The notes below the pieces were generated by a model. The model made no database searches, had not been told where the DNA came from, and saw only the letters and a list, made by a program, of their open reading frames with translations. The translations under genes were made by a program, and so were the position numbers. A stretch of DNA of 7,014 nt from an uncultured Maritalea sp. Lineage in GTDB: Bacteria > Pseudomonadota > Alphaproteobacteria > Rhizobiales > Devosiaceae. The stretch spans positions 1 through 7,014 of the forward strand of contig CAJXLH010000139.1 of assembly GCA_913055925.1 (NCBI GenBank). Direction: 5' to 3'. Below, in pieces: positions 6,067-7,014 of the stretch (the first letter of the stretch is position 1; every line of letters begins with the position of its first letter).

Positions 6067-6666
6067 TTAATGCTGGGAAACGGTGAAATGGTCCAAACCA
6101 TTCCCATATGGCACCCTCGGATTCACCAAGACCCAAATGAAAACGGCGCAATATGCAATCCGATCAAAAACTCCTACAAATTCAGGAATTGTGAACGCGG
6201 CATAAGTGCAGCTTACTAATGCAATCACAGTCGCTAACGCTGCGATTTTTTGTTTTTTGCAGGCGCCCAACAGAATATGCATCACCAGCCCGAGCAACAG
6301 GAAAAGGGTCGATGCAATGAAAAACCAACCGTGTCCATTTGCCAATGGCTCTTCAATAAAGACACCTGCCTCCACCGAAGTGCGCCGGTAAATCCCGGCG
6401 CCAATCATAGCCAAACCAAAAAGCGCAAATGGCCAGTCTCGTTTGAGACCCTTCTTGTCTTGCAGTGCGTCAATGAAAAAGCAAAACCCCAATCCAACAA
6501 GGCCAGCTCGCATGATCCAACTGTTCATGTTCTGACGGCCCGCCAATTCACCGGTTGCTTGTGATACCCAATCATATTCAATGGTCGAATAAAGTGGCGC
6601 CACGAGTGCTGCGAGCGTGAAGATCACTGTGCCAAGAAGCGCCCAATTTTGACTATTCTTATTCAT
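6067..6666 (-). CDS. DUF998-like membrane protein
   Basis: A 199-residue inner-membrane protein with about six hydrophobic segments (roughly 8-25, 50-68, 79-93, 113-134, 140-158, 168-183). The stretch YDWVSQATGELAGRQNMNSWIMRAG (31-55) has the DUF998 first-loop pattern (ser-x-x-x-glu-leu followed by a small loop and a trp/met-ile-met-arg-ala-gly helix start). IPEFVGVFDRIAYCAVFIWVL (160-180) corresponds to the conserved last helix, with its PE-x-x-G-x-x-x-R pattern shared by the upstream neighbour. The ATG at 6666 is preferred because the first membrane helix begins at residue 8. Upstream in-frame starts exist (ATG 6699, TTG 6807), but 6807 would overlap the preceding gene and none has a clear ribosome binding site, so the start is less certain than the frame. 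It converges with the protease gene, ten bases between stops. Function unknown. Confidence 0.75.
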   Translation of the reverse strand: MNKNSQNWALLGTVIFTLAALVAPLYSTIEYDWVSQATGELAGRQNMNSWIMRAGLVGLGFCFFIDALQDKKGLKRDWPFALFGLAMIGAGIYRRTSVEAGVFIEEPLANGHGWFFIASTLFLLLGLVMHILLGACKKQKIAALATVIALVSCTYAAFTIPEFVGVFDRIAYCAVFIWVLVNPRVPYGNGLDHFTVSQH

Positions 6667-6758
6667 TTGTCGCAAGTATTTTATCCAATATCCAACCATC
6701 AAATCACACGCCGACAAACATTTACTTAACGCATTCGCGAAGTTTCGATTTTGGCCCT

Positions 6759-7014
6759 TCAGGTAGCGTAGGACGTTGAGCGAGGTGGCAAATATAAAAC
6801 GAGCCAAACAAAGCTGATAAAGAACATCAAGCGCTGCAGTAGTCCTGCAATCTCAGGGAGCTGCCACATCGCCAACGGTAAGATGACGGAGGACATCGCA
6901 GCAATCGCGGAAAAAACGATATCCAGTTTCTGGCGCATACTGAACATCCGCCAAGCCACGCCGACGCCATAAGCGAACCCCATTAATGTCGCGAACACAG
7001 AATGCAAAAAGACA
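6759..7014 (-). CDS. DUF998-like membrane protein, C-terminal part (cut by window edge)
   Basis: The frame stays open from the right edge (VFLHSVFATLMGFAYGVGV...) to the stop at 6759-6761, so this is the last 84 residues of a longer protein whose start lies beyond the window. The TTG at 7007 sits in the middle of a membrane-helix motif and is not a credible start. Three hydrophobic segments are visible. LHSVFATLMGFAYGVGVAWR and PEIAGLLQRLMFFISFVWLV are typical of the C-terminal half of DUF998 proteins, and the second matches the equivalent helix of the downstream gene, so the two minus-strand genes look like tandem paralogues. They may be co-transcribed: about 92 bases separate this stop from ATG 6666, and I see no terminator hairpin with a T-run there. 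Confidence 0.75.
   Translation of the reverse strand, partial: VFLHSVFATLMGFAYGVGVAWRMFSMRQKLDIVFSAIAAMSSVILPLAMWQLPEIAGLLQRLMFFISFVWLVLYLPPRSTSYAT

Noticed and set aside
6667..6758. Promoter for the minus-strand gene starting at 6666.
   Set aside because: TTGATG and TAAAAT can be found, but only 13 bases apart; no pair with normal spacing is convincing.
6667..6807. N-terminal extension of the minus-strand DUF998-like protein to TTG 6807.
   Set aside because: It would overlap the preceding gene and adds 47 residues before the first membrane helix with no supporting ribosome binding site.

Overview
The window looks like chromosomal DNA of a Gram-negative bacterium, most likely an alphaproteobacterium. 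The pointers are the codon and protein style, the MerR and SDR subtypes, and a membrane-anchored ClpP-like protein facing the periplasm. This is a judgement from reading, not from a search. Nine protein genes fill almost the whole sequence. I see no RNA genes, CRISPR array, insertion sequence or phage gene, and no gene-free stretch above 300 bases.

Left part (1-1807, + strand): deoD, a trimeric/hexameric-type purine nucleoside phosphorylase of nucleoside salvage, lacks only the first base of its start codon. It is followed by a strong intrinsic terminator whose U-tract touches the start codon of an NAD(P)-dependent SDR/epimerase-like gene. The ribosome binding site of that second gene lies inside the 3' arm of the terminator stem.

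Middle part (1821-3863): a MerR-family regulator (- strand) is divergent from a likely three-gene transcript encoding a small zinc-ribbon protein, a HEAT-like helical-repeat protein (4-base ATGA overlap with its neighbour) and a six-helix DUF998-type membrane protein. The roughly 100-base divergent region holds two candidate promoters that face and overlap each other, plus a 7-bp inverted repeat. MerR control of this cassette is a reasonable inference.

Right part (3949-6056, + strand): a two-gene unit with a 4-base GTGA overlap. The first product is a 445-residue membrane protein with a large, helical, probably periplasmic domain. The second is a signal-anchored periplasmic ClpP-like serine protease candidate carrying NSPGG, CASSC and GVHQ motifs. 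The coupling suggests a membrane protease with a dedicated partner, which is the least ordinary unit here.

Right edge (6067-7014, - strand): two tandem DUF998-like membrane proteins, the first cut by the window edge. With the gene at 3240 this makes three members of one poorly understood membrane family in 4 kb. Gene starts were revised where the evidence supports it: TTG 2180 for MerR, ATG 2544 for the HEAT-like protein, and ATG 6666 for the DUF998-like protein.
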